Source of the DNA: Chloroflexota bacterium
Lineage (GTDB): Bacteria > Chloroflexota > Anaerolineae > UBA1429
Assembly: GCA_012841405.1 (NCBI GenBank)
Contig: DUUT01000073.1
Span: 1-64,000 of the forward strand
Reading direction: 5' to 3'
DNA length: 64,000 bases
In this document: positions 40,894 to 49,933 of the stretch, piece by piece
Layout of the letters: each line of letters begins with the position of its first letter
How positions within the stretch are numbered: the stretch's first letter is position 1
Program-made: the position numbers and the translations under genes
The notes under the pieces: model-generated
Seen by the model: only the letters and a program-made list of their open reading frames with translations
What the model was told of the DNA's origin: nothing
Database searches by the model: none

Positions 40894-41633
40894 CCCATGT
40901 ACAAGCCGCCGTTGATGTCCACCACAATCCCTGTGACGTATGCCGAGAGCGCTGAGGCGAGGAACAGCACCACGTTGGCCACATCCTCAGGCGTCCCCAG
41001 CCGCCTCAGGGGGATGCCGCTCGTGTACGACTCTTCATGGCCCGAAATCTGCTTACGCACCGGATCCGTGGCGATGATGCCCGGGGCGATGGCGTTGGCG
41101 GTGATGCCGTACGGCCCGCCCTCTTTGGCCAGGGTGCGCGTCAGTCCGAGGAGCCCCGCCTTGGAGGCAGCGTAGTGGATGCCCGCCTCGATGCCGCCAA
41201 CGCGAGCCGCGAGCGAGGAAGCGTTGATGATGCGACCTCCCCCACGACGCTTCATCCCTTCCATCAGCCCCTGGCAGAGGAGGAAGGGCCCGCGCAGGTT
41301 GACATCGATCACCGTGTCCCACTCTTCCGCCGTCACCGCTCCGATGCCCTGGCGGTACGAGATAATACCGGCGTTGTTAAAGAGAATGTCCACCCCACCG
41401 TACTCGGCTGTGATGGTGGCGCACGTCTCCGCCACGCTCATAGGGTCGCCGAGATCACAGGCCAGTGCAGCAGCGTTGCGCAGCTCGGCAGCCACCTCCT
41501 CGGCGCCGGGGAGGTTGATGTCGGCGATGACCACGCGCGCGCCCGCTCTGGAGAGCAGCGTCGCCGAGGCCTTGCCGATGCCCCCCGCGCCACCTGTCAC
41601 GAGCGCCGTCTTGCCCGAGAGATCGATGCGCAT
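40890..41633 (-). CDS. SDR-family oxidoreductase (3-oxoacyl-ACP reductase-like)
   Basis: A 247-aa short-chain dehydrogenase: cofactor loop TGGAGGIGKASA, NNAG, catalytic Ser in INASSLAARVG and the YAASK motif (IHYAASKAGLLGLTRTLA). ADINLPG after beta-2 suggests NAD(H). It begins a catabolic operon from its own promoter, with AAGGAGG six bases before the ATG. Substrate unknown; context with polyol-type dehydrogenases argues against fatty-acid synthesis. Confidence 0.92.
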   Translation of the reverse strand: MRIDLSGKTALVTGGAGGIGKASATLLSRAGARVVIADINLPGAEEVAAELRNAAALACDLGDPMSVAETCATITAEYGGVDILFNNAGIISYRQGIGAVTAEEWDTVIDVNLRGPFLLCQGLMEGMKRRGGGRIINASSLAARVGGIEAGIHYAASKAGLLGLTRTLAKEGGPYGITANAIAPGIIATDPVRKQISGHEESYTSGIPLRRLGTPEDVANVVLFLASALSAYVTGIVVDINGGLYMG

Positions 41634-41662
41634 AGCTCAACCCTCCTTGGATGCGTAGCGCA

Positions 41663-41692
41663 ACGATACCCGCCCTCTCCCCCACCTGTCAA
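41663..41692 (-). promoter_or_regulatory. Promoter of the dehydrogenase operon
   Basis: Minus strand: perfect -35 TTGACA (41692-41687), 18-base spacer, -10 TATCGT (41668-41663); leader about 22 bases before the SDR ATG. Confidence 0.6.
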
Positions 41693-41738
41693 GTGGCGGG
41701 TCGTGATGTGCACGCCGCATGCTCTGCTGCCTCCGACG

Positions 41739-41766
41739 TTGACAGCACGCGGCGAGAGGGTAGAAT
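41739..41766 (+). promoter_or_regulatory. Promoter of the membrane protein gene at 41803
   Basis: Perfect -35 TTGACA (41739-41744), 16-base spacer, -10 TAGAAT (41761-41766); leader about 30 bases. Confidence 0.7.
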
Positions 41767-41802
41767 GGCGGGCACCCTCAGTCGCTGACCAGGAGGCGCC
41801 CC

Positions 41803-42549
41803 TTGCCCTTCGCGGACCTCACGCAAGACCAACTCCAGGCCCTTTCTGCCGGAGCCGCCTATCTGGCGGCGTATCTGCTGGCTTCCATCGGCGCGTGGCA
41901 AGCCATGCGCAGGCTGCGCGCCCACCATACGCCCCTCTCGGTGGGCCTGAGGCACTGGACACACTGGCAATCCCTCGCTCGATTCGCCGGCCTGCTCCTC
42001 TCGGTCGGCTACCCGTACGCCATGGTGCTCACCGCGGCCTTTTCCGCCGGTGACGTGGGGCTCACGCCGGTGGACTGGCCCACGGCGCTGCCATGGGCCG
42101 TCACCCTCGTGGTGGGCGGCGCTGTGTGGATCGGCTTGCTGTGGGGCTCTCACCGGCGCCGCACCGGCACGGCCGGGCCTGGCCGCCCTTGGTTGGCCAT
42201 CGTCATCGATAGCCTCACTAGCGAGGGCACAGCCGCCATCGCCCGGGGAGCACTCATTCCCCTCGTTGGCACCTACTGGGGCATCTGGCTCGCGCCCGTC
42301 GTCAAGATGCTCGCGGCGCGGGCCAATCCGTACGTTCGCGCCCGGCTGCGCCAGGTCGGCGAGCGCGAGGCGCTCTTTCTCGGCGGGGCACTGGATTGGT
42401 TCGCCGCCGTGGTGTTCGCCTTTGGGGCCGGAATCTGGGGCGCCCTCGCCGCTCGCTTGCTAGGCGCCCTCGCCGCCCGGGCAGCGATGCGTCTCGCTGC
42501 CCGGCGCCTGCCGACAGCCCCGTCGGAAGAGGCCTCGCCCGCAGCATGA
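41803..42549 (+). CDS. Multi-pass membrane protein of unknown function
   Basis: A 248-aa protein with about five hydrophobic segments (around residues 13-33, 60-80, 100-118, 145-165 and 195-225) separated by Arg-rich loops, ending in an Ala-rich cytoplasmic tail. No conserved motif known to me is visible; the middle part (SLTSEGTAAIARGALIPLVGTYWGIWLAPVVKML) is the most distinctive. It starts at a TTG six bases after AGGAGG. It is monocistronic, with its own promoter and a strong terminator. The pattern is that of an orphan membrane protein. Confidence 0.82.
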   Translation: MPFADLTQDQLQALSAGAAYLAAYLLASIGAWQAMRRLRAHHTPLSVGLRHWTHWQSLARFAGLLLSVGYPYAMVLTAAFSAGDVGLTPVDWPTALPWAVTLVVGGAVWIGLLWGSHRRRTGTAGPGRPWLAIVIDSLTSEGTAAIARGALIPLVGTYWGIWLAPVVKMLAARANPYVRARLRQVGEREALFLGGALDWFAAVVFAFGAGIWGALAARLLGALAARAAMRLAARRLPTAPSEEASPAA

Positions 42550-42569
42550 GGGCCACAGCGCCAACGCAA

Positions 42570-42603
42570 AAAGGGGTGGTACCCATCCGGGTACCACCCC
42601 TTT
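42570..42603. terminator. Strong bidirectional terminator
   Basis: Perfect 15-bp stem AAAGGGGTGGTACCC-atcc-GGGTACCACCCCTTT between convergent genes, with short A and T runs on its flanks. Confidence 0.85.
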
Positions 42604-42641
42604 CATTCCTCTCCCGATGCCTGGCGCTGCGGATCACGGCC

Positions 42642-42935
42642 TCAGCCGATGATCAACGCCAGGGCCACCAGAATAGCAAACATCGCTGCCGCGAGCACGC
42701 CGATGCGTTTCAGATCGCCGAGCACGTAGCGGTACTCGCCGGCATAGTCGGGTTCCTGGCCGGTGGACCGCTGCTCGGCTGCCGGGGCTTCCGCACGAAC
42801 GGGCTGCATCACGAGTGACGCCGCCTCCGGTGGCGCTGCCGCTCCCGGCGCTGCTGTCTGCCCTCGCACCGCGCGCCTCTGCGCGCTGCTCCGTCGTCGC
42901 GCCGCCGAAGAACGGCGCCCTCGTCTCTTGGCCAT
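42642..42935 (-). CDS. Small membrane protein with basic N-terminus
   Basis: A 97-aa protein: very basic N-terminal 25 residues (MAKRRGRRSSAARRRSSAQRR), an Ala/Pro-rich middle, then DYAGEYRYVLGDLKRIGVLAAAMFAILVALALIIG with a single C-terminal membrane helix. It is tail-anchored in topology, with the basic region cytoplasmic and possibly bound to nucleic acid or membrane lipids. The start is at MAKRRG, since the ORF-track start at 43001 lies inside the promoter. It has its own strong promoter and shares a terminator with the opposing gene. Function unknown. Confidence 0.75.
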   Translation of the reverse strand: MAKRRGRRSSAARRRSSAQRRAVRGQTAAPGAAAPPEAASLVMQPVRAEAPAAEQRSTGQEPDYAGEYRYVLGDLKRIGVLAAAMFAILVALALIIG

Positions 42936-42999
42936 GGGTTTCACTCTCTTCTGCGTCCGTACCGCAATGGCGCCCCCCGTACACTGCCTTGACGGCCCC

Positions 43000-43027
43000 A
43001 TTATAGTGCCGCCCAGTGAGGGGTCAA
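43000..43027 (-). promoter_or_regulatory. Promoter of the small membrane protein gene
   Basis: Minus strand: -35 TTGACC (43027-43022), 16-base spacer, perfect -10 TATAAT (43005-43000); leader about 58 bases to ATG 42935. Confidence 0.75.
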
Positions 43028-43039
43028 GAGCCGTTGCGT

Positions 43040-44497
43040 CTATCCCTTGATTACGCCGAGGGGTCGCGTCCGCGCCACCCTGCGGGCCAAGCCCGCGGCG
43101 TGCACCACCTGGACCACCTGCTCGAGGTCCTTGTACGCCATGGGCGCCTCATCGGCCAGCCCGGCCATGCTGCCGGCACGCACGACGACGCCCTCCGCCT
43201 CCAGCTCGGAGCGCAGCTGCTGCCCGCGCACCGCGCGCTTGGCTTGGCCGCGGCTCATGACGCGCCCCGCGCCATGGCAGGTGCTCCCGAACGTCTCCTC
43301 CATGGCGCGCTCGGTGCCCACGAGGACGTACGAGCCCGAGCCCATATCGCCCGGGATCAACACCGGCTGGCCGAGACGGCGCCACGGCGCGGGCACCTCC
43401 GGCCGTCCCGGCCCAAAGGCTCGCGTGGCGCCCTTGCGGTGCACACACAGGCGCATCGTGCGCCCCTCCACCGTGTGCTCCTCGATCTTGGCAATGTTGT
43501 GGCACACGTCATAGAGCACCTCGAGGTTGGCCGGCGGGAGCTTGCCCGCCAGGACGCGCTCAAACGTCTCGCGCACCAGGTGGGTGATGACCTGGCGATT
43601 CGCCCACGCATAGTTGGCGGCACAGGCCATTGCCGTGAGATACTGCCGTCCCTCCGGGGAATCGAGCGGCGCGCAGACGAGCTCGCGATCGGGGAGCGTG
43701 ATGCCATACTTGGACGAGGCCCGCTGCATCTGCCGTATGGCGTCGCTGCACACCTGATGGCCAAGCCCGCGCGACCCGCAGTGGATCCACACCGTGATCC
43801 GCCCCGGCACCAACCCCCAGGCGCCGGCCACTGCCTCGTCGTACACCTCGACGATCTCGTCCACCTCGAGAAAGTGGTTACCGGATCCCAGGCTGCCGAG
43901 CTGGTTGCGCCCCCGATCCTGTGCGCGGGCGCTCACCGCAGCGGCGTCCGCCTGCGGCATCCGGCCACCATCCTCCGTATGCTCGAGGTCGCGCGATGTC
44001 GCCTGCCCGCTGCGCAGGGCCCACTCGGAGCCCTGCTCGAGCACGCGCCGCAGCTCGCGATCCGTCAGGTGAGCGCCACGAGAGGCGCCAACGCCCGTGG
44101 GAACGGCCGCATACAGCGCGCTCATCACCTCCTGCATGTAGGGCCGGATCGCCTCCGCCTCGATGGTCGAGGTCAGCAGGCGCACGCCGCAGTTGATATC
44201 GTACCCGACGCCGCCTGGCGAGATGACGCCATCCGGAAGCGCCGTCGCCGCCACCCCGCCGATGGGGAACCCATACCCCTGGTGCACATCAGGCATCGCG
44301 AGGGCATGCCCCACGATCCCGGGTAGCGTGGTAGTGTTGACCAACTGCTCGAGCGAGCGATCGGCCAGGGCCATCTCGAGGATCCGCTCATCGGCATAGA
44401 TACGCCCCGGCACGCGCATGTCGCCGCGCCACCCCTTGGGCACCTCCCACAGGAAGGAGGACAACCTCTTCAGATCCTGCTTTCTGACCATGACCAT
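43040..44497 (-). CDS. rtcB: RNA-splicing ligase RtcB
   Basis: RtcB joins RNA 2',3'-cyclic phosphate or 3'-phosphate ends to 5'-OH ends using GTP and Mn2+. At 485 aa it is of normal length. Metal and guanylation motifs are seen: DVHQGYGFPIGGVAAT, GGVGYDINCGVR, SLGSGNHFLEV, HCGSRGLGHQ and TCHGAGRVMSR with the guanylated His. No RtcA, RtcR or archease gene is adjacent. Instead it follows ribF at the end of the nusA-infB operon by about 73 bases, in the same direction, which suggests a translation/RNA-maintenance role. Confidence 0.95.
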   Translation of the reverse strand: MVMVRKQDLKRLSSFLWEVPKGWRGDMRVPGRIYADERILEMALADRSLEQLVNTTTLPGIVGHALAMPDVHQGYGFPIGGVAATALPDGVISPGGVGYDINCGVRLLTSTIEAEAIRPYMQEVMSALYAAVPTGVGASRGAHLTDRELRRVLEQGSEWALRSGQATSRDLEHTEDGGRMPQADAAAVSARAQDRGRNQLGSLGSGNHFLEVDEIVEVYDEAVAGAWGLVPGRITVWIHCGSRGLGHQVCSDAIRQMQRASSKYGITLPDRELVCAPLDSPEGRQYLTAMACAANYAWANRQVITHLVRETFERVLAGKLPPANLEVLYDVCHNIAKIEEHTVEGRTMRLCVHRKGATRAFGPGRPEVPAPWRRLGQPVLIPGDMGSGSYVLVGTERAMEETFGSTCHGAGRVMSRGQAKRAVRGQQLRSELEAEGVVVRAGSMAGLADEAPMAYKDLEQVVQVVHAAGLARRVARTRPLGVIKG

Positions 44498-44570
44498 CCC
44501 TCCGGTGACGCCCCTGCGGTAACGCTTTCCCCGTGGCGCCTTTCCGATAAAGCCTCCGTCTCGTGCGTCC

Positions 44571-45506
44571 CTATGTGCCGGTCTCCGTCATCCCGACGAT
44601 CGTTCGCGCGGCGACGACGTCGCGGGCAATCTGTGCCGCCAACGCGGCCGGGCTGTCGAAACGCTCCTCCGGGCGCAACCACTCGATGAAGGCGACCTCC
44701 ATCGTACGGCCGTAGAGATCGCCCTCATAGTCGAGCAGGTGCACCTCGAGGGTGCGCTCTCCGGCATCAAAGCTCGGCCGCACCCCGATGTTGGCAACGC
44801 CGCCATGGCGACCATCCTCCAGCACCGCTTGCACCACATAGACGCCATCGCGAGGTACGGCCCGGGTAGGGTCCACCGGCAGATTCGCCGTGCGAAAGCC
44901 CAGGGCCCGTCCGCGCTGCGCGCCAGTCGCCACGGTACCGCTGAGGGTGTAGGGCCGCCCCAGAAGGCGCTCGGCCTCTCGGACGTCTCCCTTCATGAGC
45001 AGGTTGCGGATGCGTGTGCTGCTAATCGGCCGCCCATCGTCCAGGAGGGGCTCGATGATGCGCAGCGCAAATCCCGCCTCGGTGGCCAGCTCCTGCAGGC
45101 GATCGGTCGTCCCCTCGCGCCCTCGTCCCATGGTAAAGCCGGTCCCCACCCACAGCTCGGCCATGCGCAGCCCGCGGACGAGGTCATCCACCAGCTCCGC
45201 GGCCGACGTCTCGGCCAGCGCGCGGGTAAAAGCGAGCTGCACGAGGATGTCCACGCCCATGGCCGCGAGCAGCGCAGCGCGCTCTTCGGGCGCGCTGAGA
45301 TAGCGGGGCGGGCGTTCGGGGTCTAGGACGGCCCGCGGGTGAGGGTAGAAGGTCAACGCCGCGCTGAGCCGCTCCGTGGCTCGGGCGCGCTGTACGACCT
45401 GGTGGATGAGGTGTTGGTGCCCGCGGTGGATGCCATCAAACGTCCCGATGGTCACCACGGTGTCGTTCGCGGGAGGTAGCTCAGCAAGATTGTGTTGGAT
45501 GCGCAT
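44571..45506 (-). CDS. ribF: Bifunctional riboflavin kinase / FAD synthetase
   Basis: RibF makes FMN from riboflavin and then FAD. The N-terminal adenylyltransferase shows TIGTFDGIHRGHQHLI with the HxGH-like site and ISSTRIRNLL. The C-terminal flavokinase has GRALGFRTANLPVDP and the late GVANIGVRPSFD and LEVHLLDYEGDLYG motifs. The real start is the ATG of MRIQHN (311 aa), not the ORF-track start 21 codons earlier. It follows truB by 29 bases, a widely conserved pair. No FMN riboswitch-like leader was noticed. Confidence 0.95.
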   Translation of the reverse strand: MRIQHNLAELPPANDTVVTIGTFDGIHRGHQHLIHQVVQRARATERLSAALTFYPHPRAVLDPERPPRYLSAPEERAALLAAMGVDILVQLAFTRALAETSAAELVDDLVRGLRMAELWVGTGFTMGRGREGTTDRLQELATEAGFALRIIEPLLDDGRPISSTRIRNLLMKGDVREAERLLGRPYTLSGTVATGAQRGRALGFRTANLPVDPTRAVPRDGVYVVQAVLEDGRHGGVANIGVRPSFDAGERTLEVHLLDYEGDLYGRTMEVAFIEWLRPEERFDSPAALAAQIARDVVAARTIVGMTETGT

Positions 45507-45535
45507 CGCATTGCCGTACCCTGTAGAGTAGGGCG

Positions 45536-46423
45536 CTATGCCCCCTGGAGCACCTTGTGCGGCCTCCACAGGCCGCTCTCGGGATCATAGCGCACCAGCG
45601 CGAGGAGCTGTCCATCCGGATCCAGGACCGCTGCCTCTGAGCCCTCCCCATCCACCGACAGCGACGCCGGTTGGCCGTGCGTCAGGCGATGGGTGGCGGC
45701 GCTATCGGCCGTTGCCTGGGGTAGGTGCTGCACGGCCACGCGCGCGTCGTACAGGCGCTCACGCCAGGCGCCCGTCTCGCGCCGCGCCAGCAGCCACTCG
45801 AGGTCAACGGCGTCCTCCACGGTGAACGCGCCTACCGCCGTGCGCCGCAGCGCCGCCAGATGCGCGCCCACGCCAACGGCCTGGCCCACATCGTGAGCGA
45901 GCGCCCGCACATAGGTACCCTTGGAGCAGTGGATGCGCACCGTGAGGTCGGGTGGGCTCCAGCGCTCCACGACGAGGCTATAGACCTCGACGCGGCGCGC
46001 AGCGCGCTCTACCGTGACCCCGCGCCGCGCCAGCCGATAGAGCGGCTGCCCCTTGCGCTTGAGCGCCGAGTACATCGGCGGTACCTGGTCGATCGCGCCG
46101 GTGAACCGCGGCAGCTGGGCCTCAATCTGGGCGCGATCGAGCCCGTCGATGGGGCGCCGCTCCTCCACCTCACCGTCGGCGTCCCACGTCGTCGTCGTGA
46201 CGCCAAAGCGAATCGTCGCCTGGTAGCGCTTGTCGGCGCCGGCCAGGTACTCGATCAAGCGAGTGGCCTTGCCAAGGCACACCACCAGCACACCGGTGGC
46301 CATCGGGTCCAGCGTGCCGGCATGCCCGACGCGCACCTTGGGCACCAGCCGCCGCACCCGGGCGACGACGTCATGAGAGGTGAGCCCCGTGGGTTTGTCG
46401 ATGTTGAGGATCCCCGCGTTCAT
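45536..46423 (-). CDS. truB: tRNA pseudouridine(55) synthase
   Basis: TruB isomerises U55 in the T-loop of tRNAs. The 295-aa protein has the N-terminal GILNIDKPTGLTSHDVVARVR, the catalytic Asp in GHAGTLDPMATGVL and the RIHCSKGTYVRALAHDVG motif, followed by a PUA-like C-terminus. It is in its usual place between nrnA and ribF in the infB operon. The 89-base gap to nrnA holds no recognised element. Confidence 0.95.
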   Translation of the reverse strand: MNAGILNIDKPTGLTSHDVVARVRRLVPKVRVGHAGTLDPMATGVLVVCLGKATRLIEYLAGADKRYQATIRFGVTTTTWDADGEVEERRPIDGLDRAQIEAQLPRFTGAIDQVPPMYSALKRKGQPLYRLARRGVTVERAARRVEVYSLVVERWSPPDLTVRIHCSKGTYVRALAHDVGQAVGVGAHLAALRRTAVGAFTVEDAVDLEWLLARRETGAWRERLYDARVAVQHLPQATADSAATHRLTHGQPASLSVDGEGSEAAVLDPDGQLLALVRYDPESGLWRPHKVLQGA

Positions 46424-46512
46424 CCTTTACGCCCTTGATGGCAGCCCCACCGGCCCGCAAGACGCAGAGAACGCAGTCGGATGCAACGTGAGCCCTGGGC
46501 GCGCATCGTTCG

Positions 46513-47547
46513 CTACGCTCCAGAGTGGCCCGCGTCGTCCACACCCCTCCGCGTTCCCCCCCCCGCGGCTGTGGTTTTTTCGGTCATCGATTGGCGCAGG
46601 GCGTTCAGCACCAGCGCCTGCGCCTCTGGCAGGGAGGCCTCCAGGAGGCACCCCGCCGCCTGCCGATGCCCACCGCCGCCGAGGGACAGCGCCACGGCGG
46701 CCACGTCCACCCGCGGAGCGGAACGCAGGCTCACGTCGACAACGCCGGGGCGCAGCTCGCGGAACACGACGGCCACCTCGGCGTCGCGCACGGTGCTCAG
46801 CAGATTAGAGAGGCCTTCCGTCGCCGACGGCGCTGCGCCGACGCGCTCCAGATCCTCCTGGGACACACTCACCCAGATGACGCCATCCTCCAGGTGCACG
46901 TCCGACAGGGCGAGCCCCCAAACGCGCAGCATCGTGGATGACCGGCTGCGGAATACCGCATCCATGATGTCGCCCAGCGATGCGCCCGCGTTCACCAGCG
47001 TCACGGCCGTCTGCAGCGCATGCGCGTCGGTCGATCGCGTGCGAAAGCCGCGGGTATCGGTAATCAGCCCCGTCAGCAGGCAGGTGGCGATGACGTCATC
47101 CAGGGGGATTCCCATGGTGGTGACGAGCTCGAGCACCAACTGACACGTCGCCGCCCGTTCCTCGACCCAGTTCACATCACCATAGCGCAGGTTGGTGGTG
47201 TGGTGGTCGATCACCACCAGCGGCACCTCGTGGCGTGCGTCCTCCGGATAGATGGCGCCGATACGCGCCGTGTCGCTGGTGTCCACCACCACCATGACGT
47301 CCTCGTCCACGCGCCACCGCGCGACGAACTCCTCGCTCCCCGGCAGGAAGCGCAGGCTCGCCGGCACCTCGTCGGCGCAGGCCACGGTGCAGAGCGTACC
47401 GCGCCGGCGCAGCGCCCACGCCAGCCCCAAGGCCGAGCCTATGGCATCGCCATCCGGCTCGATGTGGGCGACGATGAGCACGCGCTCAGCGCCCTCAAGA
47501 AGCGTCTGAATCTGCTCCCTCGCCCCGCTCATCATCCGTCTGCTCAC
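46513..47547 (-). CDS. nrnA: DHH/DHHA1 phosphoesterase (bifunctional oligoribonuclease/PAP phosphatase NrnA-like)
   Basis: A cytosolic phosphoesterase degrading nanoRNA and 3'-phosphoadenosine 5'-phosphate. Motifs in order: IVAHIEPDGDAIGSALGLA, VVDTSDTARIG, the DHH motif in VVIDHHTTNL, and LITDTRGFRTRSTD; the DHHA1 domain has LGGGGHRQAAGCLLEA. It is 344 aa with a short Gly/Arg-rich C-terminal extension. The start (ATG 47547 or ATG 47532) overlaps the rbfA end by about 40-50 bases, an unusually long overlap. The location rbfA-nrnA-truB is the typical one. Confidence 0.93.
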   Translation of the reverse strand: MSRRMMSGAREQIQTLLEGAERVLIVAHIEPDGDAIGSALGLAWALRRRGTLCTVACADEVPASLRFLPGSEEFVARWRVDEDVMVVVDTSDTARIGAIYPEDARHEVPLVVIDHHTTNLRYGDVNWVEERAATCQLVLELVTTMGIPLDDVIATCLLTGLITDTRGFRTRSTDAHALQTAVTLVNAGASLGDIMDAVFRSRSSTMLRVWGLALSDVHLEDGVIWVSVSQEDLERVGAAPSATEGLSNLLSTVRDAEVAVVFRELRPGVVDVSLRSAPRVDVAAVALSLGGGGHRQAAGCLLEASLPEAQALVLNALRQSMTEKTTAAGGGTRRGVDDAGHSGA

Positions 47548-47893
47548 TCTCGGTGATATCCCTGAGGATCGCCTCGATCCGCTCTCCGTGCTGCCACGAG
47601 TTGTCCACGCGAAACTCGAGCTCGGGGGTGAAGCGCCAGTGCAGCGACTGTCCCAGCCGCTGCCGCAGGAAGGGCTTGGCGCTCTCCAGGCCCGCCAGGC
47701 CCTCGTGCAGCGCCTCCTCCCCCTCGTAACAGGACACGTAAACGCGTGCGATACGCCGATCCGCCGTCAGCTCGACGTCGGTGATGATAACATCCGCCAC
47801 CCGTGGGTCGCGCACGGCATTCCGCAACAGCAGGGTGAGCTCTTGTTGGATAAACACACCCGCTCGCTCTCGACGATAGGGCTTTTTCATCAC
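47495..47893 (-). CDS. rbfA: 30S ribosome-binding factor
   Basis: RbfA binds the 30S subunit during 16S 5'-end maturation and cold adaptation. The 132-aa KH-like protein shows RRERAGVFIQQELTLLLRNAVRDPRV, ELTADRRIARVYVS and the RFTPELEFRVDNSWQHGERIEAIL segment. The acidic tail (SEQTDDERGEGADSDAS) is encoded in the region overlapping nrnA. It lies 24 bases after infB. Confidence 0.94.
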   Translation of the reverse strand: MMKKPYRRERAGVFIQQELTLLLRNAVRDPRVADVIITDVELTADRRIARVYVSCYEGEEALHEGLAGLESAKPFLRQRLGQSLHWRFTPELEFRVDNSWQHGERIEAILRDITESEQTDDERGEGADSDAS

Positions 47894-47917
47894 GAACCTC
47901 GCCGGTAAAGCGACAAC

Positions 47918-49933
47918 CTACTTGACCTGTTCGCGCGTATAGAATTCGAGGATGTCGTCCGGCTGCACGTCGTTAAAGCCGTCGATCCCCACACCGCACT
48001 CCATGCCGGTCGACACCTCGCGGACGTCCTCGGTGTAGCGCTTGAGCGAGCTCACGCGTCCCTCGTGGAGGATCTGGTCGCCGCGCCGCACGCGCACCTG
48101 CGCGTTGCGCAGCGCCTTGCCCTCGGTCACCTGCGCTCCGGCAACCTTGCCCACACGCGGGATACTAAAGACCTCACGGACGATGGCCTTGCCCTGCTCC
48201 ACGTTCACGTACTCGGGAGCGAGCATGCCCGTCAGTGCCAGTTGCACATCCTCGATGAGGCGGTAGATCACCTCGTAGGTCTTGATGCTGACGTGCTCCG
48301 CCTCGGCCAGCCGTTGAGCCGATGGCTCGACCCCGACATTAAAGCCGAGGATAATCGCCTGGGAGGCCACGGCCAGCATCACATCCGACTCGGCGACGTT
48401 GCCGACGCCCTCATGGATAAACTTGACCCGCAAGTCGCCGACGTCCAGCTTGTCCAACGAGTTCCGGATCGGCTCCAGGCTGCCCTGGACATCCGCTTTG
48501 AGGATGAGGTTCAGCGACTGCACGGCGCCCTCCTGGGCGCGCTCATAGATCTGGTCCAGCGTCAACCCGCTCACGGGCTGCGCCTCGGCCTGCTGCGCAG
48601 CCTGGGCACGCTCCTCGGCGCGAGCGCGCGCCTCGCGCTCGCTCGGCAGCACCTCAAAGATGTCCCCTGCCTCGGGGACGTCCCGCAAGCCAATCACGAC
48701 CACCGGCGTCGAGGGGCCCGCGCGACGGATCCGCCGTCCCTGATAGTCCGTCATGGCGCGAATCTTGCCATAGGTGTGGCCCACCAGCAGCGCATCGCCG
48801 GTGTTCAGCACGCCGTCCTGCACCAGCAGCGTGGCGGTGGACCCGCGCGAGCGGTCGAGACGCCCTTCGATGACCACGCCCTGGGCAGGCCCCTTGGGCT
48901 TGGCCTTGAGTTCGGCCAGCTCTGCCACCAGCAGGATCATCTCCAGCAGCGTGTCGATGCCCGTCTTTTGCTTGGCCGAGACGGGCACACAGATGACATC
49001 GCCGCCCCAATCCTCGACCACCAGGCCGACATCCGCGAGCTGCTGCTTCACAAAGTCGGGGTTGGCGGTGGCCAGGTCGATCTTGTTCAGCGCCACGATG
49101 ATGGGCACCTGCGCCGCGCGAGCGTGGTCAATCGCCTCGCGCGTCTGCGGCTGGACCCCATCATCCGCCGCGACGACGAGCACGGCAATATCCGTCACGC
49201 TGGCGCCTCGGGCCCGCATCGCCGTAAACGCCTCGTGGCCGGGCGTATCCAAAAAGGTGACCTGCCGCTCTCCAACCGGCACCTGGTAGGCACCGATGTG
49301 CTGGGTGATGCCCCCCGCCTCTTGTGCCTGCACGTGCGTGGCACGGATGGCGTCCAACAGCGACGTCTTGCCGTGGTCCACGTGGCCGAGCACCGTCACC
49401 ACCGGTGGGCGCTCACGCAGCTCTTTTTGCTCCTCGGCAGTGTACTCGCGTCGACGCACTGCCGGAGTCTCGACCTCCTCCGGCTCCTCAGGCTCCGGAA
49501 CCTCCATCTCTTTGACGGTGTAGCCCATATCCTCAGCGACGATCGCCGCCGTATCATAGTCGATGAGCTGGTTGATGTTGGCCATGATGCCCGCGTTCAT
49601 CAGTTCCTTGATGAGATCGATCGGGCTGCGCCCCATGGCATCGGCCAGATCACGCACGGTAATCGCTTCGGGGAGCTCGAGTTCCTTGGGTGCGGCGCGA
49701 GAGGGCTCGGGTTGCCGCTGCGCAGGGGCCACGCGCTGCTGATCCCGTGCGGGCGCGGTGCTTCCGCCGCCAGGACGCGATCCCCGCTGCCCGCCACCGC
49801 CTCGCGATCGATTGCCACTCGGGCGAGCCCCCGATCGGGGCCCGCGTCCCCCGCCGGAGCGCGCCTGCAAGGCGCCAGATGAAGCGCCCTTGGCGCGATA
49901 CGCGCTCTTCTTACGGTTGTTGCGTATGTTCAT
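47918..49933 (-). CDS. infB: Translation initiation factor IF-2
   Basis: IF-2 is the GTPase that brings fMet-tRNA to the 30S subunit. The 671-aa protein is short for the family. A basic Gly/Arg/Ser-rich N-terminus (about 1-105) is followed by one IF2_N module ([26 protein letters not shown]). The G domain has [19 protein letters not shown] and NKID. Domains II-IV follow, ending with [12 protein letters not shown]. The start is the ATG of MNIRNN; the ORF track extends through non-coding leader. The 361-base gap upstream to ylxR is unusual. Confidence 0.96.
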   Translation of the reverse strand: MNIRNNRKKSAYRAKGASSGALQARSGGGRGPRSGARPSGNRSRGGGGQRGSRPGGGSTAPARDQQRVAPAQRQPEPSRAAPKELELPEAITVRDLADAMGRSPIDLIKELMNAGIMANINQLIDYDTAAIVAEDMGYTVKEMEVPEPEEPEEVETPAVRRREYTAEEQKELRERPPVVTVLGHVDHGKTSLLDAIRATHVQAQEAGGITQHIGAYQVPVGERQVTFLDTPGHEAFTAMRARGASVTDIAVLVVAADDGVQPQTREAIDHARAAQVPIIVALNKIDLATANPDFVKQQLADVGLVVEDWGGDVICVPVSAKQKTGIDTLLEMILLVAELAELKAKPKGPAQGVVIEGRLDRSRGSTATLLVQDGVLNTGDALLVGHTYGKIRAMTDYQGRRIRRAGPSTPVVVIGLRDVPEAGDIFEVLPSEREARARAEERAQAAQQAEAQPVSGLTLDQIYERAQEGAVQSLNLILKADVQGSLEPIRNSLDKLDVGDLRVKFIHEGVGNVAESDVMLAVASQAIILGFNVGVEPSAQRLAEAEHVSIKTYEVIYRLIEDVQLALTGMLAPEYVNVEQGKAIVREVFSIPRVGKVAGAQVTEGKALRNAQVRVRRGDQILHEGRVSSLKRYTEDVREVSTGMECGVGIDGFNDVQPDDILEFYTREQVK

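Noticed and set aside
48065-49882. 605-aa plus-strand ORF opposite infB
   Set aside because: Same reasons: mirrors the conserved infB frame and lacks any recognisable domain.
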